Assembly: GCF_000518865.1 (NCBI RefSeq)
Contig: NZ_JAEK01000005.1
Coordinates: forward strand, 124,001-188,000
Length of the DNA: 64,000 bases
Direction of reading: 5' to 3'
Source: Bacillus sp. J37
GTDB taxonomy: Bacteria > Bacillota > Bacilli > Bacillales > Bacillaceae
Made by a program: the position numbers and the translations under genes. The notes beneath the pieces were generated by a model that had not been told where the DNA came from, ran no database searches, and was given only the letters and a program-made list of their open reading frames with translations. Shown here one piece after another: positions 39,130 to 49,843 of this stretch (position 1 is its first letter; each line of letters begins with the position of its first letter).

Positions 39130-40731
39130 CTAGTCTTCGGATATCCAAGTACGCAATAGTTTTGCAAAATCTTCCGGATTCTCTTTTGCCATTTTTTCAA
39201 GTTGTTTTTTGCGGACAGTAGTCTCTGATTCAACTTCATTGTTAATGTCCGGGACATTAAACGTGGTTTCAACAGGGATATCATCCTCTTCATATTCTTC
39301 TTCACTTTCTTTTTTCTTCCTAATAAGAAGAAAGATAAGAATAACGATCGCTAATAACAAGACGCCTCCAACGATATACATCCATAAAGGAATCGTTTGA
39401 CTTGCTTCTGTTTCTTCAGTTTGAAGTTTTCCGTCAAATGGTTGAACTGATACAACAATTTTGGAGTCAACTTCCTCATCCGATAGCGGCTCTTCTGAAA
39501 AATCCTTATTAATAGATGTTCTTACTACGGTAGAAAGAATTTGTTGAATATCTTCTTCTCGTTCTGGTGTAAATGATAGTGGATCTTCAGGATCCGGTGG
39601 TTCAACCATAACTTGAATTCCCAAATCACGAATTTTATAAGGACTTTCAACAATCTGTTTATTTATACGATTCACTTCGTTATTAATTCTTTCCTCAATT
39701 CGCTCGTAATCTCCATCACCTGAGGTTTCTGTTGTCGCTTCATATCCTGGAACATCCGTTTCACCAGTTCCATTCACACCACCTGCTGCTGCAGCTCCAT
39801 TTCCAGTGTAAGCCTCAGTTATTCGTTCAACACTTACAGCTATTCCTTCGTCTTCCCCTTCGACAACAGGTGAAACAAGGTTTTCTTCGCGATTTTCTTG
39901 AGTGAAATCAATATCAGTTGTTATCGCAACTACTACCTTGTCCTGTCCCATCATTGTGCCTAATAGTTTCTGAACATCTCTTTGTATATCTTGTTCGATT
40001 TGTGATTTAATTTCCTGTTGTGACGCATAGCTTGTACCAGGTGAAGTATTTTGTCCACCATTTAAATCATAATAGTTAAAATTTTGATCCATAATGACGA
40101 TATTATCAGTCGTAAGATTTGGTATACTTTTTGAAACCAAATGAAAAAGGGCATTTACTTTTTCCTGATCAAGTTGAGCCCCTGGCTCCAAATTAAGAAC
40201 AACTGAAGCAGAGGAACCTTCTTGTTGATCACCAACAAAAACTGATTCAGTTGGAAGGTTAATCATCACACTTGCATTTTTGACTCCTTCTATACCTTTC
40301 ATTAAATTAGCCAGCTCAGTTTGTGTTGCCTTAAGTTTAATTACATCAAACTCCTTATCCGTCATCCCAAAGCCGGAATCTTGACCAAAATATGAATAGT
40401 CAATGACTCCAGAATCAGGAACACCTTCCGCAGCTAACTCAACCATTAAAGTATCGACCATCTCGTTAGGCACCATAATGGATGTACCATTGTTAGAGAT
40501 TTCTGATTTCACACCTTTTGCATCAAGTGTTTCTTTTATTTGACCAGTTTCAGCTGGAGAGAGATTTGAATAAAGAGGAACTAAATTTGGTCTGGACATA
40601 AAGTAAGTTAGTAACCCTACTACTACAAAAAACAATATTACACTTGAAATAATGGTTGATTTTTGTAACTTACTCTTCTGTTCCCAAACCCCGGTTAGTT
40701 TGTCTTTAATAGTTAACAATTTTTCGTTCAT
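39130..40731 (-). CDS. fliF: Flagellar MS-ring protein FliF
   Basis: Forms the membrane ring that is the base of the motor. Two membrane helices (about residues 26-46 and 443-466) flank the ring-building motifs, and the C-terminal tail binds FliG. 533 residues. The ATG overlaps the TGA of a two-codon frame (ATG-GAA-TGA at 40736-40728) that is itself better spaced from GGGGG than the fliF ATG. Confidence 0.96.
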   Translation of the reverse strand: MNEKLLTIKDKLTGVWEQKSKLQKSTIISSVILFFVVVGLLTYFMSRPNLVPLYSNLSPAETGQIKETLDAKGVKSEISNNGTSIMVPNEMVDTLMVELAAEGVPDSGVIDYSYFGQDSGFGMTDKEFDVIKLKATQTELANLMKGIEGVKNASVMINLPTESVFVGDQQEGSSASVVLNLEPGAQLDQEKVNALFHLVSKSIPNLTTDNIVIMDQNFNYYDLNGGQNTSPGTSYASQQEIKSQIEQDIQRDVQKLLGTMMGQDKVVVAITTDIDFTQENREENLVSPVVEGEDEGIAVSVERITEAYTGNGAAAAGGVNGTGETDVPGYEATTETSGDGDYERIEERINNEVNRINKQIVESPYKIRDLGIQVMVEPPDPEDPLSFTPEREEDIQQILSTVVRTSINKDFSEEPLSDEEVDSKIVVSVQPFDGKLQTEETEASQTIPLWMYIVGGVLLLAIVILIFLLIRKKKESEEEYEEDDIPVETTFNVPDINNEVESETTVRKKQLEKMAKENPEDFAKLLRTWISED

Positions 40732-40800
40732 TCCATAAAATCCCCCGGTTACAATGACATTTGCTAGTTAGTAATCAAAGTATTTCAAAAGATTTTTTTA

Positions 40801-41115
40801 CTAAACTTGCATTCTCATCATCTCTTGATAAGCTTCTATTGCTTTATTTCTTACTTCCACAGCAGTTAGTAGTGTAATACTTGATTTCTGAGAAGAAATC
40901 ATCACATCATGAAGTTCTACATTTTTCCCCGTTGCTAGTGCTTCTGTCATTTTGTCAGACTCTAACTGTGCTTTATTAACATGATCAATTGCTTGTTTCA
41001 GAGTTGCCCCAAAGCTTGTCTTGCCATCTGTTTGATTGGTATTTATTGAAGTAAACTTAGGTTGTATTTGAACGGGCTGATTTGATAACTGGAAAGGATT
41101 AACACTATTTATCAT
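40801..41115 (-). CDS. fliE: Flagellar MS-ring/rod junction protein FliE
   Basis: Adaptor between the MS ring and the rod. The C-terminal segment DVMISSQKSSITLLTAVEVR and NKAIEAYQEMMRMQV is diagnostic. ATG at 41115, with AGGTG 6 bases upstream, gives 104 residues; the frame to 41124 begins at a poorly placed GTG. Confidence 0.95.
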   Translation of the reverse strand: MINSVNPFQLSNQPVQIQPKFTSINTNQTDGKTSFGATLKQAIDHVNKAQLESDKMTEALATGKNVELHDVMISSQKSSITLLTAVEVRNKAIEAYQEMMRMQV

Positions 41116-41124
41116 AACTATCAC

Positions 41125-41574
41125 CTATTTTCCTATTTCTAGAGCTTTCATTAACATTCCCTTGGATGCATTCATTACCGTAACGTTAGCTTCGTACGAT
41201 CTTGTGCTGCTTATAAGGTCGACCATTTCCTTCAAGGGATCAACGTTAGGCATTGCTACATAACCTTCTTCGTTAGCATCTGGGTGTTCTGGATCATATA
41301 CAAGTTCAAAGGGAGTTTGGTCCTCGGTAATTTCGGTTACCTTCACTCCCCCTTCCGTTTCCTTTGAGCCCATAGCCTTATTTAAAAAAGAAGAAAATTG
41401 ATTTCCTTGCGGCTGAGTTACAACCATTTTCCTGCGATATGGTTGCCATTCACCATTTACAAATTCTCCTCTTGTCGTATCCATATTGGCCATATTTGAA
41501 GAAATAACATCCATTCTTACTCGTTGTGCAGTTAAGGCTGAACCGGATGTATTGATTGATTGAAAAATCGACAT
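41125..41574 (-). CDS. flgC: Flagellar proximal rod protein FlgC
   Basis: Rod subunit with the N-terminal heptad-repeat motif (SGSALTAQRVRMDVISSNMA) and a C-terminal partner helix (MVDLISSTRSYEANVTVMNA). 149 residues. Lies 2 bases after flgB. Confidence 0.96.
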   Translation of the reverse strand: MSIFQSINTSGSALTAQRVRMDVISSNMANMDTTRGEFVNGEWQPYRRKMVVTQPQGNQFSSFLNKAMGSKETEGGVKVTEITEDQTPFELVYDPEHPDANEEGYVAMPNVDPLKEMVDLISSTRSYEANVTVMNASKGMLMKALEIGK

Positions 41575-41576
41575 GG

Positions 41577-41969
41577 TTAATTGCCACCTTTTATAACAGT
41601 TTTCAATGAGTTAAATTTGCCACTTAATCTCTCAATTAGTGCATTATATTGAATTTGGTTCTTTGCCATTTCAGTCATTTCTTGATCTATATCAACATTG
41701 TTACCATTATGATTATAATTCGTATTATTCTTTGTTACGATTCGATAACTGGATGAATCTGAACCACCGAATTCTATATGCTTGCTACTCGTTTTATTTG
41801 CTTGAAGCTTTTGCATTTCATTCGATAATGCCGTATCAAACCGAACTTCTTGAGCTTTATAATTCGGGGTATCAACATTTGCAATATTATTGGAAATGAC
41901 TTTTTGCTTTGCAGTTGACTGTGAAATGGCTTTTTCTAGGCTTGTAATAGTATTTGAAAATAAATTCAT
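41577..41969 (-). CDS. flgB: Flagellar proximal rod protein FlgB
   Basis: First gene of the fla/che operon; rod subunit. N-terminal motif KQKVISNNIANVDTPNYKAQ is clear. 130 residues. The 341-base region upstream, up to the codY end, must hold the operon's promoter(s). Confidence 0.96.
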   Translation of the reverse strand: MNLFSNTITSLEKAISQSTAKQKVISNNIANVDTPNYKAQEVRFDTALSNEMQKLQANKTSSKHIEFGGSDSSSYRIVTKNNTNYNHNGNNVDIDQEMTEMAKNQIQYNALIERLSGKFNSLKTVIKGGN

Positions 41970-42266
41970 GATATCCCCTCACAAAAGTAAACATAGTTAC
42001 GTATCATATAGTGTCGAAATATGTTAATTCCTATCTAATTGTATGAAATAATAGTCTTAAAGTCTATTAAGACTTTGTAAAAAAAAGTCGGATTTTCTAT
42101 CTATTTTAAAAAGAGGACTATTGTACTACGCTTTATTTACTGGTTGCGGGTGTACGCTAGTTTAAAAGAGGTTCTGATTAATCCTTTTATAAGGTATCAT
42201 ATAATTCGACAAATCCATACATATAATTTTTTTCCAATTTTAACAATTGTAATACGCTTGTAATAT
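41970..42266 (-). promoter_or_regulatory. fla/che operon control region between codY and flgB
   Basis: About 300 AT-rich bases with no gene. Visible: a perfect 8-bp inverted repeat (AGTCTTAA / TTAAGACT) at 42053-42074; two copies of TATATGATAC on the minus strand (near 42003-42012 and 42196-42206), each preceded by TCGA and each containing a good -10 (TATGAT) but no clear -35 at 16-18 bases; and a loose CodY-box-like 15-mer at 42225-42239 (4 mismatches). No convincing SigD promoter was found. Promoter position is therefore not fixed. Confidence 0.5.
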
Positions 42267-42302
42267 AAAAAAGAGGATGATCCATTGATCATCCTCTTTT
42301 TG
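42267..42302 (-). terminator. Intrinsic terminator after codY
   Basis: Perfect long stem (AAAAAGAGGATGATC / GATCATCCTCTTTTT) with a 4-base loop and T run, 9 bases after the codY stop. It isolates the codY cluster from fla/che. Confidence 0.95.
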
Positions 42303-42310
42303 CAAAATTT

Positions 42311-43090
42311 TTAATTTGTTTTCATTTTTTCTAATTCAACTAAGAACTTGGCATTTAATACTTTAATATACGTTCCTTTCATACCAAGTGAACGAGATTC
42401 AATAACACCGGCACTTTCTAATTTGCGAAGTGCATTGACGATAACTGATCTTGTAATTCCGACACGATCAGCAATCTTACTCGCAACTAATAATCCTTCA
42501 TTACCATTTAATTCTTCAAAGATATGTTCAATTGCTTCTAATTCACTATAGGAGAGTGAACTGATAGCCATTTGAACAACTGCTTTGCTACGTGCTTCTA
42601 CTTCAATTTCTTCTGCTTTTTCCCTTAAAATTTCCATACCTACCACAGTCGCACCGTATTCTGCCAAGATTAAGTCCTCATCAGCAAATTGCTCTTGAAC
42701 TCTTGCTAGAATAAGTGTTCCTAGGCGCTCCCCTCCACCGATAATCGGGACAATTGTTGTTAACCCATTTTCAAATAATTCACGGTTTTCCACAGGGAAA
42801 GCTGTATATTCACTGTAAACATCAATATTTGAAGATGTTTCAGTTATGTTAAAAAGATTGTTTGTATAACCTTCCGGGAATTGGCGATCTTCCAACATTT
42901 TTTTCATGCGTTCATTTTCAATTTGTTGATTAATCGCAAATCCTAGTAGTTTACCTCTACGGCTGACGACAAAGATATTCGCTTCAATTACTTCGCTTAG
43001 TGTCTCTGACATTTCCTTAAAGTTTACTGGTTTTCCTGCCGCTCTTTGAAGCATCGCATTAATCTTACGTGTTTTTTGTAATAAAGACAT
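42311..43090 (-). CDS. codY: Global nutrient-responsive regulator CodY
   Basis: GTP- and branched-chain-amino-acid-sensing DNA-binding repressor of low-GC Gram-positives. N-terminal GAF domain starting [15 protein letters not shown], and a C-terminal winged helix ([20 protein letters not shown], then [19 protein letters not shown]). The ATG at 43090 has AGGAGG upstream and gives 259 residues. In B. subtilis CodY represses the fla/che operon that lies just downstream. Confidence 0.98.
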   Translation of the reverse strand: MSLLQKTRKINAMLQRAAGKPVNFKEMSETLSEVIEANIFVVSRRGKLLGFAINQQIENERMKKMLEDRQFPEGYTNNLFNITETSSNIDVYSEYTAFPVENRELFENGLTTIVPIIGGGERLGTLILARVQEQFADEDLILAEYGATVVGMEILREKAEEIEVEARSKAVVQMAISSLSYSELEAIEHIFEELNGNEGLLVASKIADRVGITRSVIVNALRKLESAGVIESRSLGMKGTYIKVLNAKFLVELEKMKTN

Positions 43091-43126
43091 GTATGGTTCC
43101 TCCTGTAACATATGAAATTATATGTA

Positions 43127-44527
43127 CTATAATATAAATTGGCTTAAATCTTTATTTTTTGATATTTTACCTAGTTTATCTTCTACATATTGTGGAGTAA
43201 TCACAATCTTTTCAAGGTTAATATCTGGGGCTTCGAATGATAGATCCTCTAATAGTCGTTCAAGTATTGTATGTAATCTTCGAGCACCGATATTATCAGT
43301 GTCCTGATTTACATCAAATGCTACTTCAGCTACTTTACGAATAGCTTCGTCAGAAAATTCTAATTCTATACCTTCAGTCTCAATTAAAGCTTTATATTGC
43401 TTTAATAATGCATTATCCGGCTCAACTAATATTTTCACAAAATCTTCAACGCTAAGTTTTGTTAGTTCAACCCGAATCGGAAATCTTCCTTGTAATTCAG
43501 GAATAAGATCAGATGGCTTCGCGATATGGAAAGCACCTGCTGCTATAAATAACATATGATCTGTCTTTACAGATCCGTACTTCGTTACAACGGTCGATCC
43601 TTCAACAATAGGTAGAATGTCTCTTTGTACACCTTCTCTTGAGACATCAGCAGAACCACCTTTTGACTTGCCGGCAATTTTATCAATCTCATCAATAAAA
43701 ATAATACCAGTTTGTTCCGCTCTTATGACAGCCTCTTGACTCACTTCATCAAGATCGATTAATTTACTAGCTTCCTCGTTCGTTAATACCTTTCTTGCTT
43801 CTCGAACAGTCAACTTTCTTTTTTTCTTTTTCTTTGGCATTAAACTTCCTAAAGCATCCTGCATGTTCATGCCCATTTGTTCCATACCCGAACCTTGGAG
43901 CATATCAAACATTGAAGCTTGTTGTTCCTCAATCTCAACGGTAACATAATGATCTTCAAGTTCACCTAATGCCAATTGATGAGCAATTCGACGGCGCTTT
44001 TCCTGCATAGATGTATCATCAACCGATTGGTCATCCTGTTCATGTGATTGCTGATTAGCTGCACCAAACAACATTTCAAGTGGATTCTTCGCAGTTGATT
44101 GTTTTTTCTTACCAGGAACGAGCAGCTCAATCAGCCGCTTGTTTGCATTTTCTTCAGCAAGCCCTTTTACATCATTTATTTTTTCTTCCTTTACTAATCG
44201 AACCGCTGTTTCTACTAAATCTCTAACCATCGATTCAACATCTCTACCGACATACCCAACCTCAGTAAATTTTGTTGCCTCAACTTTAATAAATGGAGCA
44301 TTTACAAGCTTTGCAATTCTTCTTGCAATCTCCGTTTTCCCAACACCTGTAGGTCCTATCATAAGAATGTTTTTTGGAACAACTTCTTCACGCAGCTTTT
44401 CATGTAACAAACTTCTTCTATAACGATTTCTCAATGCAACCGCTACCGCTTTTTTTGCTTCCTTTTGTCCTATGATATATTGATCTAAACGTTCGACAAT
44501 TTGTTTTGGTGTTAGTTGGTTATTCAT
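43127..44527 (-). CDS. hslU: ATP-dependent protease ATPase subunit HslU (ClpY)
   Basis: AAA+ unfoldase that feeds substrates into HslV. Walker A GPTGVGKT at residues 58-65, Walker B FIDEIDKI, and the intermediate domain between them (about 110-235, with [18 protein letters not shown]). 466 residues. Lies between hslV and codY, the conserved codVWXY order. Confidence 0.97.
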   Translation of the reverse strand: MNNQLTPKQIVERLDQYIIGQKEAKKAVAVALRNRYRRSLLHEKLREEVVPKNILMIGPTGVGKTEIARRIAKLVNAPFIKVEATKFTEVGYVGRDVESMVRDLVETAVRLVKEEKINDVKGLAEENANKRLIELLVPGKKKQSTAKNPLEMLFGAANQQSHEQDDQSVDDTSMQEKRRRIAHQLALGELEDHYVTVEIEEQQASMFDMLQGSGMEQMGMNMQDALGSLMPKKKKKRKLTVREARKVLTNEEASKLIDLDEVSQEAVIRAEQTGIIFIDEIDKIAGKSKGGSADVSREGVQRDILPIVEGSTVVTKYGSVKTDHMLFIAAGAFHIAKPSDLIPELQGRFPIRVELTKLSVEDFVKILVEPDNALLKQYKALIETEGIELEFSDEAIRKVAEVAFDVNQDTDNIGARRLHTILERLLEDLSFEAPDINLEKIVITPQYVEDKLGKISKNKDLSQFIL

Positions 44528-44547
44528 TTAGCGCTGCCTCCCTTAAA

Positions 44548-45090
44548 TTAAAGTTCTTCAACAATAATATTCAGATTGGTATAAACACAGATTTCTCCAG
44601 CAATCGTTAGAGCTCCCTCCGCAATCTCACGAGCTGTTAACTGATCACCTGAAAATCGCTTTAAAGCCCTGCCTGCAGATAAAGCATAATTACCACCAGA
44701 GCCAATAGCTAAGATACCATCGTCCGGTTCTATCACTTCACCTGTTCCTGATACTAGTAATAGATCTTTCTCATTCATGACAATCAGCATTGCTTCTAGA
44801 CGTCTTAATACCTTGTCACTTCGCCATTCTTTTGCCAGTTCTACTGCAGCACGTTGTAGATTCCCATTATATTCTTCAAGTCTGCTTTCAAAGAGTTCAA
44901 ATAATGTAAAAGCATCTGCAACCGAGCCTGCAAAACCAGCAATTACTTTTCCATTAAATAATTTCCTAACCTTTTTAGCGGTATGTTTCATTACAACAGC
45001 ATTACCTAACGTTACTTGTCCGTCACCTGCCATTGCAGCCTTTCCATTGTGATGAATAGCAAAAATTGTTGTCGCATGAAATTGAGACAT
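44548..45090 (-). CDS. hslV: ATP-dependent protease peptidase subunit HslV (ClpQ)
   Basis: Proteasome-like peptidase. The protein begins [11 protein letters not shown]: as in B. subtilis ClpQ, five residues (SQFHA) precede the TTIFA where most HslV proteins begin, so the likely nucleophile after removal of Met is serine and not threonine. [20 protein letters not shown] and [14 protein letters not shown] are standard. The ATG at 45090 with GGAGG upstream gives 180 residues. Confidence 0.97.
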   Translation of the reverse strand: MSQFHATTIFAIHHNGKAAMAGDGQVTLGNAVVMKHTAKKVRKLFNGKVIAGFAGSVADAFTLFELFESRLEEYNGNLQRAAVELAKEWRSDKVLRRLEAMLIVMNEKDLLLVSGTGEVIEPDDGILAIGSGGNYALSAGRALKRFSGDQLTAREIAEGALTIAGEICVYTNLNIIVEEL

Positions 45091-45113
45091 TTTTCTACCT
45101 CCAATATTAAGCA

Positions 45114-46016
45114 TTAAGCTCGAGGGTGATGGGCCATATACATTTTCTTCAAGTGTTCTTTAGTTACATGTGTATACACTTGAGTAGAAGATAAATGTGA
45201 ATGCCCTAGCAATTCTTGAACACTTCTCATATCAGCACCTTCATTTAATAAATGTGTAGCAAAAGTATGCCTAAACATATGTGGGTGAATATGTAGAATT
45301 GAAGAGACATTTTTTATCATGCTATTAAGAATATGTCTTATTCCCTGGTCTGTTAGCGCTTCACCACGGTGATTTACGAATAAATAGGGATGGTCTTCCT
45401 TCTGTCTGCACATTAATATTTTCCGGCCATCATAAATATAACGTTCTACCGCATCTTGAGCATAGGCACCAAATGGAATGTATCGTTGTTTTCCACCTTT
45501 ACCAGTAACAAGTATTGTTCCGATAAAAAAGTCAATATCAGAAATCTTAATCCCACAACATTCACTGACACGAATGCCGGTGCCATATAAAATTTCAACT
45601 AATGCTTGATTTCTTTGTCCTAAAGGAGTGTGAATATCCGAAACGGAGAATAATTGCTTAATCTCATCTTCATATAGAAACTGAGGAATTTTCTTCTCCT
45701 TTTTAGGGATTGAAACAAGTAAAAAGGGATTCTCATTGAGAATACTTTCTCGTATAAGAAACTTATAAAAACTTCTTAATGAGGAAATCTTCCTTGAAAT
45801 TGTTTTTCTAGAATACTTTCTTGTATGTAACTGAGTTAAATATAACCTTGTATCATTATATGTAATTTCTTCTAGATGTAGGATTGCTTGTTCTTTCATA
45901 AAGGAAAAAAAATCTTCAATGTCTGTGGTATAATTCACAATTGTATATTTTGAACAATTTTTCTCAATTTGTAAATATTCAATGAACAAATTTAAATAAT
46001 TCTTAACATTTGTCAC
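45114..46016 (-). CDS. xerC: Tyrosine recombinase XerC (CodV)
   Basis: Resolves chromosome dimers at dif with XerD. The catalytic residues are all in place: R in TGIRVSE, K in GKGGKQR, HxxR in [10 protein letters not shown] in LLGHSHLS and Y in TQVYTHV. The GTG at 46016 is 6 bases after TGAGGTG and gives 300 residues beginning [11 protein letters not shown], like CodV; the longer frame has no ribosome site. Confidence 0.95.
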   Translation of the reverse strand: MTNVKNYLNLFIEYLQIEKNCSKYTIVNYTTDIEDFFSFMKEQAILHLEEITYNDTRLYLTQLHTRKYSRKTISRKISSLRSFYKFLIRESILNENPFLLVSIPKKEKKIPQFLYEDEIKQLFSVSDIHTPLGQRNQALVEILYGTGIRVSECCGIKISDIDFFIGTILVTGKGGKQRYIPFGAYAQDAVERYIYDGRKILMCRQKEDHPYLFVNHRGEALTDQGIRHILNSMIKNVSSILHIHPHMFRHTFATHLLNEGADMRSVQELLGHSHLSSTQVYTHVTKEHLKKMYMAHHPRA

Positions 46017-46036
46017 TCTAGACACCTCACAACAAC

Positions 46037-46076
46037 ACAAAAGGGCTACTAAATGTTATCACAACAGTAGTAGCCC
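46037..46076 (-). terminator. Probable terminator between trmFO and xerC
   Basis: Perfect 9-bp stem GGGCTACTA / TAGTAGCCC followed by TTTTGTGTTGTT on the minus strand. It lies just after the trmFO stop and would separate trmFO from the codVWXY cluster. Confidence 0.7.
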
Positions 46077-46089
46077 ATGCAAATTATTT

Positions 46090-47400
46090 CTATAGATCTT
46101 TCGAAATTTTTTGAATTGTTTCTAACGCTCGCTTTGCATGCATTTCATTACGTTCTTTTTTACCTTTAATTTGTTTTGGTAGTGGAGCAAATATACCAAA
46201 ATTCGCATTCATTGGTTGGAAATTGGCTGCATTTGTAGAAGTGATATATTTCGCCATACTTCCAATCGCTGTTTCATTAGGAAATTGAACCAACTCTTTA
46301 TCTAAAATAAGATGTGCTGCATTTATCCCTGCTACTAATCCAGATGCTGCGGATTCTACATACCCTTCAACACCAGTCATTTGCCCGGCAAAGAACAGAT
46401 CTTTTCGATTTTTATATTGATAAGTTGGTTCTAACAGTCTAGGGGAGTTGATAAATGTATTACGATGCATAACACCATATCGAACAATTTCAACATTCTC
46501 CAATCCCGGGATAAGGGACAGCACCTCTTTTTGAGGGCCCCATTTTAAGTGAGTTTGAAAACCAACAATGTTGTAAAGTGTACCAGCAGCATCATCCTGT
46601 CTTAATTGAACAACCGCATATGGTCTCTTTCCTGTTTTAGGATCTTCCAATCCTACAGGTTTAAGGGGACCAAACAACATTGTCTTTCTCCCTCTTTGAG
46701 CCATTACTTCAATAGGCATACAGCCTTCAAAGAAGATTTCCTTTTCGAATTCTTTTAATGGCACAGTTTCAGCAGCTATTAATGCTTCATAAAAACGGCC
46801 GAATTCCTCTTCAGTCATGGGACAATTTAGGTAAGCTGCTTCTCCCTTATCATAGCGGGACTTTAAATAAACCTTGTCCATATTGATGCTATCCTTTTCA
46901 ACAATTGGTGCCGCAGCATCATAAAAATACAAATACTCCTCACCAGTTAATGACATTAATTGTTCTGAAAGTTTCTTTGATGTTAACGGTCCTGTAGCAA
47001 TGATAGTAGGACCATTTGGTATCTCCTGGACTTCTTCATTTACTACCGTTACATTAGGGTGTCCCTTTACTAGCTCTGTTACCTTTTGGGAGAATTCATG
47101 TCGATCTACTGCAAGTGCACCACCTGCCGGCACAGCACACTCATCAGCTGCTTTTATAATGACTGAGTCTAATAGCCGCATTTCTTCTTTTAACACACCG
47201 ACTGCGTTTGTTAAATTATTTGCTCTTAATGAATTACTACAAACTAACTCTGCAAATTTATCCGTGTGATGTGCCGGTGTTTGTTTTACAGGTCTCATCT
47301 CATATAACCGAACTTTTATTCCTCTTTTTGCTAATTGCCATGCAGCTTCACTACCAGCTAAACCTGCACCTATTACATTTACCATTGTTTCATGATTCAT
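46090..47400 (-). CDS. trmFO: Folate-dependent tRNA (uracil-54) methyltransferase TrmFO
   Basis: Flavoprotein that makes ribothymidine at U54 in tRNA using methylene-THF. N-terminal FAD-binding [21 protein letters not shown]-type motif begins at residue 7; CSNSLRANN and the [14 protein letters not shown] segment carry conserved cysteines of the family. 436 residues, as in Bacillus Gid. Starts 62 bases after the topA terminator. Confidence 0.97.
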   Translation of the reverse strand: MNHETMVNVIGAGLAGSEAAWQLAKRGIKVRLYEMRPVKQTPAHHTDKFAELVCSNSLRANNLTNAVGVLKEEMRLLDSVIIKAADECAVPAGGALAVDRHEFSQKVTELVKGHPNVTVVNEEVQEIPNGPTIIATGPLTSKKLSEQLMSLTGEEYLYFYDAAAPIVEKDSINMDKVYLKSRYDKGEAAYLNCPMTEEEFGRFYEALIAAETVPLKEFEKEIFFEGCMPIEVMAQRGRKTMLFGPLKPVGLEDPKTGKRPYAVVQLRQDDAAGTLYNIVGFQTHLKWGPQKEVLSLIPGLENVEIVRYGVMHRNTFINSPRLLEPTYQYKNRKDLFFAGQMTGVEGYVESAASGLVAGINAAHLILDKELVQFPNETAIGSMAKYITSTNAANFQPMNANFGIFAPLPKQIKGKKERNEMHAKRALETIQKISKDL

Positions 47401-47462
47401 TTTTACCTAATCCTCCAACTAGATTTATAGCAATAAATATTTTTAAATAATACTTTGTTTCT

Positions 47463-47492
47463 TAAAAAAGGTGAGCGTCATTCCGCTCACCT
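47463..47492 (-). terminator. Intrinsic terminator overlapping the topA stop
   Basis: Perfect 9-bp stem AGGTGAGCG / CGCTCACCT with a 6-base loop and six T after it on the minus strand. Its 5' arm overlaps the topA stop codon. Confidence 0.93.
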
Positions 47493-49566
47493 ATTGTTGC
47501 TGTTCCTCTTTATAGTCACATTCCATACATTGTACTTGGATGCCTTTTTTTAGTTTTTTCTCAACGAGCATTTTACTACATTTTGGACAATTTCTTGCAA
47601 TTGGTTTATCCCATGAGAGAAATTCGCATTCAGGGTATTGATTACACCCATAGAATATTCTGCGTTTTTTTGATTTTCTCTCAACAATCGTACCTTCTTC
47701 ACAGTTTGGGCATTTTACCCCAATTTCTTTAACGATCGGTTTTGTATTACGACAATCCGGAAAGTTTGAACAGGCCATAAACTTTCCAAATCTGCCCATT
47801 TTAAAGACCATTGGGTGACCACATTCCTCACAATCAACCCCAGCAGGCTCATCTTTTATTTCAATTTTCTCCATTTCATTTTCTGCCTTTTCGAGCCTTG
47901 GAGAAAAGTCTTTATAGAAATTATCGATGATCTTAATCCATTGAATATGTCCATCTTCAACTTCATCAAGGCTGTTTTCCATATTAGCAGTGAATTCAAC
48001 ATTGATAATTTCAGGGAAAAACTCTCTAATCAACTCCAACACAATTTCGCCTAATTCAGTTGGAATAAACCTCTTATTATCTAATGTTACATACCCTCTT
48101 TTTTGAATTGTATCAAGTGTAGGTGCGTATGTGGATGGTCTGCCTATCCCAAGCTCTTCTAACGTTTTAACAAGTCTTGCTTCAGTATATCGAGGCGGTG
48201 GCTGAGTAAAATGCTGGGAAGGCTCAATATCTTTAGAATAAATTTCATCCCCTTCCTTTAACTCCGGAAGTAGTCGATCCTTTTCCTCTTTTTGATCATC
48301 CGTTCCCTCAACATACACTTTCATAAATCCAGGAAATTTAATTTTTGATCCATTCGCCCGGAACAATACTCCATTGTTAACTAAATCAACGCTCATTGTA
48401 TCGAGTATCGCTGGAGCCATTTGACTGGAAACAAACCGTTCCCAGATTAATTTGTACAATCTTAACTGATCCCTACTTAAAAATTCTTTTATGCTGGAAG
48501 GATCGCGTAATGTTGAGGTTGGACGGATCGCTTCATGAGCATCTTGAGCATTCGTGTTCTTTTTAGCAGACTTAGTGTTAGTACCTAAAAACTCTTGACC
48601 ATATTTTTCTGTAATATAATGTGATGCTTCAGACTGCGCTGTCTCGGAAATTCTAGTTGAGTCGGTTCTCATATAGGTAATTAAACCAACTGTTCCTTCT
48701 TTTCCTAAATCAATTCCCTCATAAAGTTGCTGAGCAATCATCATTGTTTTCTTTGCTCTGAAGTTTAATTTTCGGGCTGCCTCTTGTTGTAAAGTAGATG
48801 TTGTAAACGGAACTGCAGGGTTTCGTCTCCGTTCTTTTTTTGTTACTTTTTCAACTGTAAATTTGTTCTCTTTTATAATTTCCAGAACTTCTTTTACTTC
48901 TGATTCTGTATTCAATGCTTTTTTCTCGCCATTTATACCGTAAAAAGATGCTTCAAATTCTTTTTGCCCTTTTAAAAATTGACCTTCAATAGACCAATAT
49001 TCTTCAGGTACAAATGCTTTGATTTCGTTTTCCCTATCAATAATCAGTCTTACTGCTACTGATTGAACACGACCAGCGCTTAAACCTTTTTTAACTTTTT
49101 TCCATAAAATAGGGCTTATCTTGTACCCAACCAAACGATCTAGGACACGTCTTGCTTGTTGTGCATCAACTAAATCCATATTTATAGAACGGGGATGCTT
49201 AAAGGATTCTTTAATAGCGTCCTTAGTAATTTCATTAAACACAACACGACAATCAGAATTAATGTCTACATCAAGACTATGAGCTAAATGCCACGCAATC
49301 GCTTCCCCTTCGCGATCCGGGTCAGCCGCTAAATAGACTTTCTTCGCTTTTTTTGCTGCTGTCTTTAATTCTTTTAGTACAGAGCCTTTTCCTCTGATTG
49401 TAATGTATTTCGGCTCAAAATTATGTTCAACATCTACGCCAATTTGACTCTTTGGCAGATCTCGAACGTGTCCCATTGAGGCCTTTACTTTATACTTTTT
49501 CCCTAAATAACGCTCAATTGTTTTTGCCTTAGCAGGTGATTCTACAATCACTAAATAATCCGACAT
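47491..49566 (-). CDS. topA: DNA topoisomerase I
   Basis: Relaxes negative supercoils. Toprim domain ([11 protein letters not shown] at 7-17; DPDREGE at 82-88) and catalytic tyrosine Y298 in [11 protein letters not shown] are present. The C-terminus has three CxxC zinc ribbons ([41 protein letters not shown]). Length is 691 residues. ATG with AGGAGG-like site upstream; a promoter candidate lies about 180 bases upstream. Confidence 0.98.
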   Translation of the reverse strand: MSDYLVIVESPAKAKTIERYLGKKYKVKASMGHVRDLPKSQIGVDVEHNFEPKYITIRGKGSVLKELKTAAKKAKKVYLAADPDREGEAIAWHLAHSLDVDINSDCRVVFNEITKDAIKESFKHPRSINMDLVDAQQARRVLDRLVGYKISPILWKKVKKGLSAGRVQSVAVRLIIDRENEIKAFVPEEYWSIEGQFLKGQKEFEASFYGINGEKKALNTESEVKEVLEIIKENKFTVEKVTKKERRRNPAVPFTTSTLQQEAARKLNFRAKKTMMIAQQLYEGIDLGKEGTVGLITYMRTDSTRISETAQSEASHYITEKYGQEFLGTNTKSAKKNTNAQDAHEAIRPTSTLRDPSSIKEFLSRDQLRLYKLIWERFVSSQMAPAILDTMSVDLVNNGVLFRANGSKIKFPGFMKVYVEGTDDQKEEKDRLLPELKEGDEIYSKDIEPSQHFTQPPPRYTEARLVKTLEELGIGRPSTYAPTLDTIQKRGYVTLDNKRFIPTELGEIVLELIREFFPEIINVEFTANMENSLDEVEDGHIQWIKIIDNFYKDFSPRLEKAENEMEKIEIKDEPAGVDCEECGHPMVFKMGRFGKFMACSNFPDCRNTKPIVKEIGVKCPNCEEGTIVERKSKKRRIFYGCNQYPECEFLSWDKPIARNCPKCSKMLVEKKLKKGIQVQCMECDYKEEQQQ

Positions 49567-49743
49567 GCCTGGTATCCTCCTTAAGAGGTATTCTCTCTTT
49601 AGTATTTCTTTTTCATTTTTTAAGTTATTATCTGTTATATAAATAAACGAAGCATATTCAATACGTGAGTAAAGATTTTAATATTGCTCTCACTTAATGC
49701 AAGGAGCGTTTTAAAATGCTAATCCTATACTGAAATCTCCACT

Positions 49744-49773
49744 ATTATTAAATATTCCTATAAGGTTTGTCAA
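49744..49773 (-). promoter_or_regulatory. Sigma-A promoter candidate for topA
   Basis: Minus strand TTGACA, an 18-base spacer, then AATAAT. It lies in the 277-base gap between dprA and topA and would give a leader of about 170 bases. Nothing else was recognised in that gap. Confidence 0.55.
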
Positions 49774-49843
49774 ACATATTAGAAATAAATTACCCTAATC
49801 ATATACCAATTCATAAAGAAAAAACATGAATATTTTAACTAAA

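Noticed and set aside
42085-42112. SigD-like promoter (TAAA, then TCCGACTT on the minus strand) upstream of flgB
   Set aside because: Spacing is 12 bases, not about 15, and the -10 has several mismatches to GCCGATAT.
42225-42239. CodY box candidate before the fla/che operon
   Set aside because: Four mismatches in 15 bases; in sequence this AT-rich such matches are expected by chance. Kept only as a remark in the control-region entry.
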